Below the pieces are notes generated by a model that worked only from the letters and a program-made list of their open reading frames with translations, had not been told where the DNA came from and made no database searches. Positions 17,100 to 26,576 of a stretch of 61,772 nt of DNA are shown in pieces (position 1 is the first letter of the stretch; the number at the start of each line of letters is the position of its first letter). Made by a program: the position numbers and the translations under genes. The stretch lies in contig UQYV01000017.1 in NCBI GenBank assembly GCA_900545245.1, positions 1 through 61,772 of the forward strand, read 5' to 3'. The DNA comes from an uncultured Bacteroidales bacterium. GTDB taxonomy: Bacteria; Bacteroidota; Bacteroidia; Bacteroidales; UBA932.

Positions 17100-19364
17100 A
17101 TGATTCGGAAAACATTAAGACTTTTTTTTATTCTCTGCGCCGTGTCGTCGTTTGTTTCTTGCGGAGGATGCGAGAACGGAGGCGACCGGGAAATCGCCTC
17201 TAAGGTCAATTCGCTTCTCGTCAAGATGACCGTTGAGGAAAAGGTGGGACAGCTCGTCCTGCTCACTTCAGATTGGGACGTTACCGGACCGACCATGAAG
17301 GCCGACTACCTTGACGACATACGTAGCGGACGCTGCGGCAACATCTTTAACGCCCACACGGCCGAATATGTGCGCTCCATTCAGAATATTGCAGTGAACG
17401 AGACCCGTCTCGGTATCCCGATTCTTTTTGGATATGACGTCATTCACGGCTACAAGACGGAATTTCCAATTTCTCTGGGCGAATCGGCCAGTTGGAACCT
17501 CGGGCTAATTCAGGAGGCTGCCTCTGTGGCGGCGGCAGAATCTGCCGCTGCTGGACTTAAATGGACGTTCGCTCCAATGTGTGATGTTTGTGTGGATCCG
17601 CGGTGGGGGCGCGTCTCCGAGGGCGCCGGAGAAGACCCATTCCTTGCCTCGGAGATTTCTGCAGCAAGAGTGCGCGGATTTCAGGGCAGTTCGCTCGACG
17701 ATACCCTCAGCGTGCTTGCCTGCGTAAAGCATTTTGCTGCCTACGGCGCAGTACAGGCCGGGCGTGACTATCACACGGTGGATATGTCCGAGCGCCGTCT
17801 CCGGGAGATGTACCTTCCACCATACAAGGCTGCCGTTGATGCGGGAGCGCTGAGCGTCATGAACTCCTTCAATGAACTTGACGGTGTCCCCGCAACGGCC
17901 AATACGCATCTGCTCCGGGATATACTTCGTGGCGAATGGGGGTTTAAGGGCTTTGTGGTCACGGACTACACTTCCATAAATGAGATGGTACCCCACGGAT
18001 ACGCCCGCGATGAGAAGCAGGCCGGAGAACTTGCGATGCACGCCGGTGTGGATATGGATCTCCAGGGCACTGTGTACTATAATTATCTGAAGGAACTCAT
18101 CTACGAGGGCAGGATTTCCATAGACGAACTCGACAGTGCCGTCCGTCGCGTCCTGACACTTAAATACAGACTGGGGCTCTTCGACGACCCTTTCAGGTAT
18201 TGCTCTCCGGAACGTGAGAAGGCGGTTGTCTATAGCGCGGCCAACCTTGACGCTGCCCTGCGCATGGCCTGCGAATCATTCGTACTGCTTAAAAACGATA
18301 ATGCCGCTCTTCCTCTCGAAAGGGGGCGTAAAGTTGCTGTGATAGGTTCACTCGCGGCTTCAGCGGATGACCTGCTCGGGTCTTGGCGTGCCGCGAGCGA
18401 GGCCGACAGGACACAATCGCTGCTTGACGCGCTTAGGGAATATAACGGGAAGGAGAACATTATCTATGCGCCGGGCTACGACTATTTTAAGTCTGATTCC
18501 GAGGCTCTCTTCCCTGAGGCGCTTTCCGCCGCACGCCACGCCGACCGCATAGTTCTGGTGCTCGGCGAGAAGTGTACATGGTCGGGTGAGGCCAAGTCCC
18601 GTGCCGACATACGCCTTCCGAAGGTGCAGACGAGACTGCTCGAAGCCGTGTGCAGACTCGGCAGGCCAGTTTCAGTCGTTCTCATGAGCGGTCGTCCGGT
18701 CGAGATTACACGCGAGAGCGTCCTTGCCGACGCCATTCTCGAATGTTGGTATCCCGGCTCAATGGGCGGCAAGGCCATAGCGATGACCCTTTTCGGTGAG
18801 AACAACCCGTCGGGAAAACTTCCCGCGACGTTCCCCCGTTCGGTCGGACAGATTCCTATATATTATTATATGAAGAATACCGGTCGTCCGACTACCGTAC
18901 CCAACATCGAGGAGAAAGACATCTATGCTCCTGCTCCGGAAGAATACAAATCAATGTATATTGACTGTCCGAACAAGCCTCTCTATGCTTTCGGGCATGG
19001 CCTTAGTTACACCGACTTCAAATATTCGGGCATACGGCTCTCTTCGGGCAAAATGACCGGAGACGGTTCCCTCACTGCTTCCGTGACAGTAAGTAACAAG
19101 GGGAAGGTGGCAGGAAGTGAAGTCGTGCAACTCTACATCCGGGACCTTGTGGGAAGTGTGACCCGTCCGGTCAAGGAACTCAAGGCCTTCAAGAAAATCT
19201 CTTTGGCACCGGGCGAGAGTGCTGACGTGGAGTTTGAAATTACCCCGGAAATGCTTTCTTTCTGGCGTGCGGACATGACTTTCGGCACTGAATCCGGGAT
19301 GTTTCGCCTATTTATCGGAACGTCGTCTGACGATGTCCGGGAAGCCGAATTTGAACTTGAATAA
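17100..19364 (+). CDS. Glycoside hydrolase family 3 beta-glucosidase, lipoprotein
   Basis: A 754-residue GH3 enzyme hydrolysing terminal beta-glucosides. The signal MIRKTLRLFFILCAVSSFVSC places a lipid on Cys 21. The (beta/alpha)8 domain holds PILFGYDVIHGYKTEFPISL, DPRWGRVSEGAGEDP and KHFAAYGAVQAGRDY; the catalytic nucleophile is Asp 289 in GFVVTDYTS. The second sandwich domain contains VLVLGEKCTWSGEAKSRADI and the third is a fibronectin-III-like domain ending the protein. ATG 17100 is chosen because it opens the signal peptide. The SusC gene begins 3 nt after its stop. GH3 enzymes next to GH144 enzymes have been shown to act on beta-1,2-linked gluco-oligosaccharides; this specificity is inferred here from context. 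Confidence 0.92.
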   Translation: MIRKTLRLFFILCAVSSFVSCGGCENGGDREIASKVNSLLVKMTVEEKVGQLVLLTSDWDVTGPTMKADYLDDIRSGRCGNIFNAHTAEYVRSIQNIAVNETRLGIPILFGYDVIHGYKTEFPISLGESASWNLGLIQEAASVAAAESAAAGLKWTFAPMCDVCVDPRWGRVSEGAGEDPFLASEISAARVRGFQGSSLDDTLSVLACVKHFAAYGAVQAGRDYHTVDMSERRLREMYLPPYKAAVDAGALSVMNSFNELDGVPATANTHLLRDILRGEWGFKGFVVTDYTSINEMVPHGYARDEKQAGELAMHAGVDMDLQGTVYYNYLKELIYEGRISIDELDSAVRRVLTLKYRLGLFDDPFRYCSPEREKAVVYSAANLDAALRMACESFVLLKNDNAALPLERGRKVAVIGSLAASADDLLGSWRAASEADRTQSLLDALREYNGKENIIYAPGYDYFKSDSEALFPEALSAARHADRIVLVLGEKCTWSGEAKSRADIRLPKVQTRLLEAVCRLGRPVSVVLMSGRPVEITRESVLADAILECWYPGSMGGKAIAMTLFGENNPSGKLPATFPRSVGQIPIYYYMKNTGRPTTVPNIEEKDIYAPAPEEYKSMYIDCPNKPLYAFGHGLSYTDFKYSGIRLSSGKMTGDGSLTASVTVSNKGKVAGSEVVQLYIRDLVGSVTRPVKELKAFKKISLAPGESADVEFEITPEMLSFWRADMTFGTESGMFRLFIGTSSDDVREAEFELE

Positions 19365-19367
19365 CCA

Positions 19368-22300
19368 ATGTATAACACCATGTTTCGTCATACTGACATA
19401 GCAAAACGCCTTTTTGCCGCGTTTCTTATGGCTGCTGCGGTCTCAGTCTCCGGACTGAATGCACAGGAGAAGGTTCAGACGGGTGGAAGAGTTCTTGACT
19501 CGGCTACTTCCGAGCCGCTTGTTGGGGCTACCGTCGTTGAACTTGGTACCTATAATGCCGTGCTGACCGACACAGACGGCTCTTTCACCATCACTACGGC
19601 ATCCGATGCCGTGTTGAATTTTTCCTACCTCATGTACAAGGAACAGAACATTCCTGTCAGGGGTGGGCAAGAACTTAGGGTTCTTCTTGAGGAGGACTTG
19701 AATCAGATAGAGGAGACCGTTGTCGTCGGTTACGGCACTCAGCGGGCCAAGGACCTGACCGCTCCGATTGCTTCGGTCAGGGGCAGCGAACTATCGAAGC
19801 AGATTTCTGCAAATCCTATGTCAGCCCTTCAGGGAATGGTCAGCGGGGTTCAGATTGTCCAAAGCGGCACTCCTGGAACCGGCCCTACGGTGAAGGTGAG
19901 GGGAGTGGGGTCAATCGGTGACTATGCAAACCCTCTCTATGTCGTCGATGGGGTCTTCGTTGATAACATAGATTTCCTCTCGAACGGGGACATCGAATCG
20001 CTCACAGTTCTCAAGGATGCTTCTGCCGCTGCCATTTACGGCGTTAGGGCGGCCAACGGCGTCATACTCGTCACCACGAGGAAGGGGACACGTGGGAGGA
20101 CGAACATTTCCTACGATGGATATGCCGGAGTTCAGGTTCCGACGAACATAATGAAACTGGCGAACGCAGAGCAGTATGTCGAGCTTCTTAACCTTGCGAA
20201 CGCGAACAATGAAAAGTGGACTCCTCTTTCTGTGTCCGACTATAGAGGCGACACCGACTGGTATGCCGCCCTTGTCCGCCCGGCTATGACTCACAACCAC
20301 TCCATCGACCTTTCGGGGGCCAACGACAGGACCAATTGGTCTGTGGGAATGAACTACTACTATCAGAACGGCATAATGAACTACAGCACGAACGACTACC
20401 GCCGTCTCAACTTCCGCGTGAGGCTGGATCAGGAACTCAATTCTTGGTTCAAGGTAGGGGTGAACAGCGTGCTTTCGCGCTATTGGAAGAACAACCCTAA
20501 TTCCGGAGCATATTTCCAGGCTTATGTGAACCCTCCGGTTTATGGGATATACAACGATAGCAATACGTCGGCATTTCCCGAATCCTTTGACTCTCCACAG
20601 CTCTACGGATTCGGCAACAGCTACGGCAATCCTGTCGCGAACGCATATTACTATGACAATACGGACAATGGTCTCAAGGAGGTCTTTTCGGCCTATGCCG
20701 AGTTCACTATTGTCCCGGAGCGCCTCAAGTTCAAGACCTCATATAATCTCGACTTCACAAACTGGGATCAGCGGAGCTACACTCCGGCCTATTTTGTCGG
20801 AGGCTCGCAAGGTAATGGAACTTCGTCTTTTACAAAGACTTTCGGCTACGGCATGAATCAGATTATCGACAATGTCCTCACATGGTCGGACACCCGTGAC
20901 CGCCACCGCTACAGCATCATGCTCGGCCAGTCAACGAGAATGAACTATAGCACATGGCTCAATGGCACGGTGCAGAATGTTCCCGACTATGATGACCAGT
21001 CGAAATATCTCGTGAACGGCTCCTATAAGAACCAGCGCACTTCAGACGGGGCATCGCGCTACAACGGTCTTTCGGCTTTTGCGAGAGGAACCTATAACTA
21101 CGACGACCGCTACCTCGCTACTCTCACCTTCCGTGCGGACGCGAGTTCCAAGTATCAAGAAAAGTGGGGCTTTTTCCCGTCCGTGGGACTTGCCTGGAAT
21201 ATCACCGGAGAGGATTTTATGGCCTCGCAGAGCGCGTTCCAGAACTTGAAGCTGCGCGCGAGCTGGGGAATGCTAGGAAACGACAATGTCCCTTCGAACT
21301 CGATGGTGACCGTAGGCACGAGCGGCGTCGGATCCTCCGGAGTTTTCGGAGAAACACTTGTCGATGGGGTAGGCTCCCAGACCGTCTATCAGAAATGGCT
21401 GCGATGGGAGGTCGTGAACGAGACTAACGTTGGTGCTGAGTTCGCCGCCGTCGGAGGCCGCCTTACTGGAGACATTGACTGGTATTGGAGGGTGACCTCC
21501 AACGTTGTGTTCAATGCCCCGATTGCCACGGGAGGAGGCACGAGCTACCTTCTCGCCAACAACGGAAAGGTCCGCAACACGGGAGTTGAGTTGTCCCTGA
21601 ACTGGGCTGACTCGCTCTCATCCGGATTTTCCTACAATATTGGTATCAATGCCACTACCAATTTCAACAAGGTGCTTGAACTCAACGGACGCGACTACAT
21701 CCCAGGCGGATATGTGCGCGGCAACTATTCAACAAAAACTCAGGTCGGCTATCCTATCGGCGCGTTCTGGGGCTATAAGATCGACAGCGTCTATGCTTCC
21801 GAGAGCGAGGCACTGAAGGATCCGCTCTCCCAGGCCATTAAGGACGCCGGCTACTTCAAGTACAGCGACATCGATGGCAACGGAGTCATTGATGAGAATG
21901 ACAAGACCTATCTCGGCTCACCGATTCCGTGGTTTACTCTCGGGCTCAATTTCGGCTTCTCCTACAAGGGTTTTGACTTCTCCATGTTGCTCGCTGCGCA
22001 GGTTGGCAACAAGATTCTGAACGCGAAGAGAATGAACCGAGACGTTTTTGTGGATGGAAACTATGACCTTGACTTCTATAAAAACGCATGGCGTTCCGAC
22101 GCAAAGTCGAAGAAATATCCTTCTCCTGAGGCATATAACTCCAGCTTCATCCAGCAGGCGAACACATTTTTTGTCGAGGACGGGTCATATTTCCGCATCC
22201 AGAACATTCAAGCGGGATATACCTTCCGCAAAATCAAAGGAATGAAGAACCTGCGTGTCTATCTTTCCGCCCAACGTCCCCTAACCATCTTCGGCTACAA

Positions 22301-22406
22301 CGGCTACACTACGGAAATCGGAGGAAGCCCGATAGAGTCGGGGATCGACAATTCCGTCTATCCTATGCAGGCGATTTATACTCTGGGTCTGAACCTTAAT
22401 TTTTAG
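19368..22406 (+). CDS. SusC/RagA family TonB-linked outer-membrane transporter
   Basis: A 1012-residue SusC-type barrel. After the signal peptide comes a carboxypeptidase-like domain (GGRVLDSATSEPLVGATVVE), a TonB box region (EETVVVGYGTQRAKDLTAPI), the plug with SAAAIYGVRAANGVILVTTR, and a 22-strand barrel ending in YTLGLNLNF with a terminal Phe for barrel assembly. It imports oligosaccharides captured by SusD into the periplasm. It is intact, in contrast to the SusC at 7-10 kb, and is tightly coupled to the genes before (3 nt) and after (6 nt). Confidence 0.93.
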   Translation: MYNTMFRHTDIAKRLFAAFLMAAAVSVSGLNAQEKVQTGGRVLDSATSEPLVGATVVELGTYNAVLTDTDGSFTITTASDAVLNFSYLMYKEQNIPVRGGQELRVLLEEDLNQIEETVVVGYGTQRAKDLTAPIASVRGSELSKQISANPMSALQGMVSGVQIVQSGTPGTGPTVKVRGVGSIGDYANPLYVVDGVFVDNIDFLSNGDIESLTVLKDASAAAIYGVRAANGVILVTTRKGTRGRTNISYDGYAGVQVPTNIMKLANAEQYVELLNLANANNEKWTPLSVSDYRGDTDWYAALVRPAMTHNHSIDLSGANDRTNWSVGMNYYYQNGIMNYSTNDYRRLNFRVRLDQELNSWFKVGVNSVLSRYWKNNPNSGAYFQAYVNPPVYGIYNDSNTSAFPESFDSPQLYGFGNSYGNPVANAYYYDNTDNGLKEVFSAYAEFTIVPERLKFKTSYNLDFTNWDQRSYTPAYFVGGSQGNGTSSFTKTFGYGMNQIIDNVLTWSDTRDRHRYSIMLGQSTRMNYSTWLNGTVQNVPDYDDQSKYLVNGSYKNQRTSDGASRYNGLSAFARGTYNYDDRYLATLTFRADASSKYQEKWGFFPSVGLAWNITGEDFMASQSAFQNLKLRASWGMLGNDNVPSNSMVTVGTSGVGSSGVFGETLVDGVGSQTVYQKWLRWEVVNETNVGAEFAAVGGRLTGDIDWYWRVTSNVVFNAPIATGGGTSYLLANNGKVRNTGVELSLNWADSLSSGFSYNIGINATTNFNKVLELNGRDYIPGGYVRGNYSTKTQVGYPIGAFWGYKIDSVYASESEALKDPLSQAIKDAGYFKYSDIDGNGVIDENDKTYLGSPIPWFTLGLNFGFSYKGFDFSMLLAAQVGNKILNAKRMNRDVFVDGNYDLDFYKNAWRSDAKSKKYPSPEAYNSSFIQQANTFFVEDGSYFRIQNIQAGYTFRKIKGMKNLRVYLSAQRPLTIFGYNGYTTEIGGSPIESGIDNSVYPMQAIYTLGLNLNF

Positions 22407-22412
22407 AGAGTT

Positions 22413-23900
22413 ATGAAAAGAATATATGTATATATGACAGCCGTCCTTCTTTTCTGTGCAATGACGGCCTCGTGCTCAAAGTTCCTTGATTTCCGTCCGG
22501 AGGCTACCATGCCTTCGACAGGGACGGACTACGGCAAGAGCGAAAACATATTCAGTTCAGTCAGCGCGGCTTACGCCTCGCTTCGCGGAGGTCATTCCTT
22601 CAACTATATCGCCCTTTTTGAGATAACCTCCGATGACGCCGACAAAGGCAGCACCGATGCTGACAGCCCGGAGGCAAAGGAGATGGACCGTTTTACCTAC
22701 ACCCCGTCCAACAGCCTGATTAACAGCGTGTGGGTCGAGTTCTACAATATGGCCTCGGCCGCCAACTTCGCGATTGAGCAGATGCCAAAGTTCGAGGAGC
22801 AGATGAATACGGACTCCGACAAGGAATATACGCGACAGTGTGCCGGAGAGGCTAGGATAATACGGGCTTATGCCTACTTCAACCTTGTGCGTTGCTTTGG
22901 ACGTGTGCCTCTTATTGACAGGACGATGACTTCCGATGAACTTGCCTCCATGAAGCAGTCTTCCGTCGATGATGTCTATAAGTTCATATACGATGATCTT
23001 GACTATGCGATAGAGAACATCCCCGCTTCCTACGACGCTTCATGGAGCGGGCGGTTTACGAAATACACGGCGATGGCCTTGAAGGCGAAGGCCGCGCTAT
23101 ATCACGGGGACTGGGAGGAATGCGCGAAGCAGACCGATGCTGTCATGGCCTCCGGCAGGTTTACCCTTCTCCCTTCATTCCGCGAAGTCTTTTCAATTGA
23201 GGGTGAAAATTCCCGCGAGTCGCTGATGGAGGTGCAGTCATCGACGCTCGGACAATCGACGGGCGCCGCCCCATACATCGAGTATGCGTATGTCCAGGGA
23301 CCGCGGAACAACACCCCGAGTAATATGCAGGGCTGGGGCTTCAATGTCCCGAGCAACGCTCTTATCGCCTTCCTGACGGAAAGAGGGGAGAGCGTGAGGA
23401 TGGCGACAACTCTGCTCTACCGTGGCGCGACTACTCCGGAGGGGGACTATATCTCCGACAAGTGCACCAATCCTGTCTATAACGGAAAGGTCTATACTCC
23501 TTCGGCATACAACAAATGGTCCTACAACGGATATGGCTTCGACCACAATGTCCGCCTGCTCCGCTACTCCGACGTGCTTCTTATGTTCGCAGAAGCGAGG
23601 CTCAACGGCGCGGCCTCGGGCACGGAGTCGGGCTACACCGCTGATTCGGCTCTCAATGAGGTCCGTTCACGTGCGGGGTTGCCTTCTGTCTCCGCGACCC
23701 TCGAAGCTGTTTATGACGAGAGACGCGCCGAGTTCGCTATGGAGGAGAGCCGCTTCTTCGACCTCGTGAGAACAGGTCGTGCACCATCCGTTCTTGGACC
23801 GCGCGGTTTCAAGGCTGGCCGGAATGAGGTCTTTCCAGTTCCATCGGCGCAGATTCAGCTGAACAATAATCTGGAGCGCACGGCCGGGTATTCTTACTAA
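22413..23900 (+). CDS. RagB/SusD family outer-membrane lipoprotein
   Basis: A 495-residue SusD partner of the preceding SusC. MKRIYVYMTAVLLFCAMTASC is the lipoprotein signal, followed by SKFLDFRPEATMP. TPR-like helices carry GEARIIRAYAYFNLVRCFGRVP and AMALKAKAALYHGDWEECAKQ, and the C-terminus holds RLLRYSDVLLMFAEARLN, YDERRAEFAMEESRFFDLVRTG and FPVPSAQIQLNNNLERTAGY, all standard for the family. It binds glycan at the cell surface and closes the SusC channel. Confidence 0.93.
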   Translation: MKRIYVYMTAVLLFCAMTASCSKFLDFRPEATMPSTGTDYGKSENIFSSVSAAYASLRGGHSFNYIALFEITSDDADKGSTDADSPEAKEMDRFTYTPSNSLINSVWVEFYNMASAANFAIEQMPKFEEQMNTDSDKEYTRQCAGEARIIRAYAYFNLVRCFGRVPLIDRTMTSDELASMKQSSVDDVYKFIYDDLDYAIENIPASYDASWSGRFTKYTAMALKAKAALYHGDWEECAKQTDAVMASGRFTLLPSFREVFSIEGENSRESLMEVQSSTLGQSTGAAPYIEYAYVQGPRNNTPSNMQGWGFNVPSNALIAFLTERGESVRMATTLLYRGATTPEGDYISDKCTNPVYNGKVYTPSAYNKWSYNGYGFDHNVRLLRYSDVLLMFAEARLNGAASGTESGYTADSALNEVRSRAGLPSVSATLEAVYDERRAEFAMEESRFFDLVRTGRAPSVLGPRGFKAGRNEVFPVPSAQIQLNNNLERTAGYSY

Positions 23901-24009
23901 GCGAAAAGGCTTTCATCGATGCTCCTGAACTATTACGGATGCCTGAATTTTTGAAAAGTAGTTTAAATATATAAACCACTATTATTAACAATTTATTATT
24001 CAAGTTATT

Positions 24010-24876
24010 ATGAAAAAGTTATTTTATTTTGCCTGTGCGGCGGCGTTCACTCTTTCGCTCGCCTCATGCAACAGCGACAACAACGGCAACGGCACCGACA
24101 ACGGCAAGACCGACCCTTCTGGAGTTGCAAAAGAAAGTCTCGTGGCTTACTTCCCGTTTGACGGGGATGGCGTGGAGAAAATAGCGAACATAACCCCTAA
24201 GGTCGAAAAGGTCACTTTCGCTGAAGGCCGTCGTGGCAAGGGTCTCAAGGGGGCAGAGGGAGGCTATCTCCTCTATGACCTTCCTGCGGGCAGTGTGATT
24301 CGTGACCTCAAGGGCTACAGCCTGGCCTTCTGGCTCAAGCAGGCCGCTATTCCTTACGAGCAGGCTCCTGTTCCTATGTATTTCCAGATTACCGGTGCTG
24401 ACCACACGTGGGGGAATGTTTCCGTCTCTGGCGACCGTCTTGATGCAGCGGCTGATTCCCTGAATTTCAAGAACACTTTCCGCAAGGCCGGCGTGGAGTG
24501 GGAAAACCAGTTTGTAGGTGTTGCGAAACCGGTATTTGTTGCGGGCAAGTGGAGTCACTATGTAATTCAGTACGACAATGCGAAGTCGGAGTTCAAGATG
24601 TATGTCAATGGTGTCTGCCCACTTGACAAGACTAAGGACGAGGGAATCATCAAGCGTTATGAGAATGCCAATCAGGTGGCTCTCGGAGATCTTAAGTTTG
24701 TTGATGCCGACAAGATTATCATCGGTGGATGGCTTCCTAAGGTTGTCGACGGCTCAAACGACGAGTGGATGGGGTCATTTACCGGCAATATGGACGAGCT
24801 TCGTGTCTATAGCCGTGCGCTTACCGATGCGGAGGTGAAGGCTCTCTATGATGCCGAGGTTGAGAACCTTAATTAA
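24010..24876 (+). CDS. LamG-domain surface lipoprotein, probable glycan-binding protein
   Basis: A 288-residue lipoprotein with signal MKKLFYFACAAAFTLSLASC and a low-complexity Asn/Gly/Asp linker (NSDNNGNGTDNGKTD), as in surface-exposed lipoproteins. The rest is a single concanavalin-like LamG/laminin-G-3 domain: ESLVAYFPFDGDG, GYSLAFWLKQ, GKWSHYVIQYDNAKSEFKMYVNG and the closing MDELRVYSRALTDAEVKALYD. It sits 109 nt after SusD in the position where Sus-like loci encode surface glycan-binding proteins, so that role is likely; the ligand is not visible from sequence. Confidence 0.8.
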   Translation: MKKLFYFACAAAFTLSLASCNSDNNGNGTDNGKTDPSGVAKESLVAYFPFDGDGVEKIANITPKVEKVTFAEGRRGKGLKGAEGGYLLYDLPAGSVIRDLKGYSLAFWLKQAAIPYEQAPVPMYFQITGADHTWGNVSVSGDRLDAAADSLNFKNTFRKAGVEWENQFVGVAKPVFVAGKWSHYVIQYDNAKSEFKMYVNGVCPLDKTKDEGIIKRYENANQVALGDLKFVDADKIIIGGWLPKVVDGSNDEWMGSFTGNMDELRVYSRALTDAEVKALYDAEVENLN

Positions 24877-24961
24877 GGGCAAACTGCAAAAAATCGGATT
24901 GCTCTGCCAATGCTTTTATATCAGTTTGGCTAAGCTGCTGAAATAATGCGATTATAATACT

Positions 24962-24989
24962 GGTGTCGGCGGAGTGATACCCGCCGGCA
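24962..24989 (+). other. GC-rich hairpin before the GH144-like gene
   Basis: GTGTCGGCGG pairs with CCGCCGGCAC (one G-U) around AGTGATAC in the 136-nt gap between the LamG and GH144-like genes. It has no T-run and lies 24 nt ahead of the ATG, so it may be a processing or stabilising structure that sets different expression of the two genes. Confidence 0.55.
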
Positions 24990-25012
24990 CTGCAAATTGA
25001 AAATATATTTTT

Positions 25013-26377
25013 ATGAAACGATGTCTTCTTTTCTCCATACTTATGTGTGTGGCGCTTTTTTCATGCTGCAAGCCAAAGCAAGACAACTCCGCCAGCGGAG
25101 GGGCTGGCACCGAGCCTGAAATCCCGGTCGAGCAGCCGTGGCATGACATGACCGACAAGTTTGAAAGAATTTCAGATGACGAACTGCTGACACTTGTACA
25201 GAAGCATGCTTTCGGCTATTTCTACGATTATGCGCACCCTGTCAGCGGACTTGCTCGCGAACGCCTCGGTAGCGGTGACACGGTGACTTCTGGAGGCAGC
25301 GGCTTCGGCATAGGGGCAATTCCTGTGGCCGTGGAGCGCGGGTTCATATCCCGTGAGGAAGGATATTCCCATTTGAGAAAGATTGTCGATTTTCTTTCGG
25401 CGGAATCGACGGAGCGCTTCCATGGTGCATGGCCCCACTGGCTCAACGGCTCTACTGGGAAGGCCATCGCGTTTAGTCCCAAAGATAACGGAGCGGATCT
25501 CGTTGAGACGGCCTTCCTTGTGCAGGGACTGCTGATTTCTCGCGCATATTTCATGAAGGATGCATCTGATGCTGAGAAAAAGCTGTGCGACGACATCGAA
25601 AAGCTCTACGAAGAGGTGGAGTGGTCGTGGTTCGAGCGCAACGATGCGCTCTATTGGCACTGGTCACAGGACTACGGCTGGGAGATGAACATGAAGATAA
25701 CCGGGTGGAACGAGGGACTGATTGTCTATGTGCTCGCGGCTTCATCTCCGACTTACCCGATTAAGACTGAGACCTACAACAAGGGATGGGCGCGTGAGGG
25801 GGCGATGCAGAACGGAAACAAATTCTATGATGTCGTGCTTCCGCTCGGAGAGGCGAAGGGAGGCCCGCTGTTTTTCTCGCACTATTCCTTTCTCGGGCTT
25901 GACCCTCGCAATCTTTCGGACAGATATGCCTCATATTGGGAGCAGAACTGTGCGCACGCGAAGATAAATTACTTACACTGCGTGAATAATCCGCGTATGT
26001 ACACGGGGTATTCCGCGGATTGCTGGGGACTCACGGCGAGCGACATTCCGAACGGCTACACGGCCTCATCTCCGACAAACGATGTAGGGGTGATTGCCCC
26101 TACGGCTGCAGTATCTTCGCTCCCATATACTCCGGACGAGTCCATGGCGGCGATTCGTTTCTTCTATTATATTCTCGGTGATTCGCTCTGGGGACAGTAC
26201 GGTTTCCGGGATTCGTTCAAGCCGTCCTCAAAATGGTTCGCATCCTCGTATCTCGCGATAGACCAGGGACCTGAAATCATAATGATAGAGAACTATCGGA
26301 CTGGACTGTGCTGGAATCTCTTTATGTCCGACGAAAATATTCGAGGCGGTCTCACGCGGCTCGGATTCACATACTGA
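25013..26377 (+). CDS. Glycoamylase-fold lipoprotein, GH144-like endo-beta-1,2-glucanase
   Basis: A 454-residue exported enzyme with lipoprotein signal MKRCLLFSILMCVALFSCC. The body is an (alpha/alpha)6-barrel of the glycoamylase family (PF10091): HAFGYFYDYAHPVSGLARER, GSGFGIGAIPVAVERGFISR, DNGADLVETAFLVQGLL, ITGWNEGLIVYVLAASSPTYP and the closing LAIDQGPEIIMIENYRTGL are all recognisable. Characterised members split beta-1,2-glucan (sophoran) into short oligosaccharides. The neighbouring GH3 would finish the job to glucose. Membership of the family is clear; the beta-1,2 specificity is inferred from family and context. Confidence 0.82.
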   Translation: MKRCLLFSILMCVALFSCCKPKQDNSASGGAGTEPEIPVEQPWHDMTDKFERISDDELLTLVQKHAFGYFYDYAHPVSGLARERLGSGDTVTSGGSGFGIGAIPVAVERGFISREEGYSHLRKIVDFLSAESTERFHGAWPHWLNGSTGKAIAFSPKDNGADLVETAFLVQGLLISRAYFMKDASDAEKKLCDDIEKLYEEVEWSWFERNDALYWHWSQDYGWEMNMKITGWNEGLIVYVLAASSPTYPIKTETYNKGWAREGAMQNGNKFYDVVLPLGEAKGGPLFFSHYSFLGLDPRNLSDRYASYWEQNCAHAKINYLHCVNNPRMYTGYSADCWGLTASDIPNGYTASSPTNDVGVIAPTAAVSSLPYTPDESMAAIRFFYYILGDSLWGQYGFRDSFKPSSKWFASSYLAIDQGPEIIMIENYRTGLCWNLFMSDENIRGGLTRLGFTY

Positions 26378-26432
26378 TCCCCGTCCGTGCATATTTCCAG
26401 ATAAATCTTCTTCCGAGAGCGCAAGATTTGCG

Positions 26433-26473
26433 GCGGACATATTTCTTGAAAAAGAGATATGTCCGCTGTTTTT
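26433..26473 (+). terminator. Terminator of the polysaccharide utilisation operon
   Basis: GCGGACATATTTCTT (26433-26447) pairs with 26452-26466 over 15 bp with one G-U pair and a GAAA tetraloop, followed by TGTTTTT. Confidence 0.9.
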
Positions 26474-26497
26474 CTTCATATTTTCAAAACAGATTTG

Positions 26498-26505
26498 TAA
26501 ATTTG
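26498..26505 (+). promoter_or_regulatory. Promoter -7 element of tpiA-tkt
   Basis: TAAATTTG matches TAnnTTTG and lies 71 nt before the tpiA ATG. The -33 position is T-rich (TTTCTT) but not a perfect TTTG. Confidence 0.55.
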
Positions 26506-26576
26506 CAAGGATTTGGCATTCCCGGATTCGGGAGGCTGTGAATCGGGGAAAGTACAACATTTAAATATTTCAGAAT

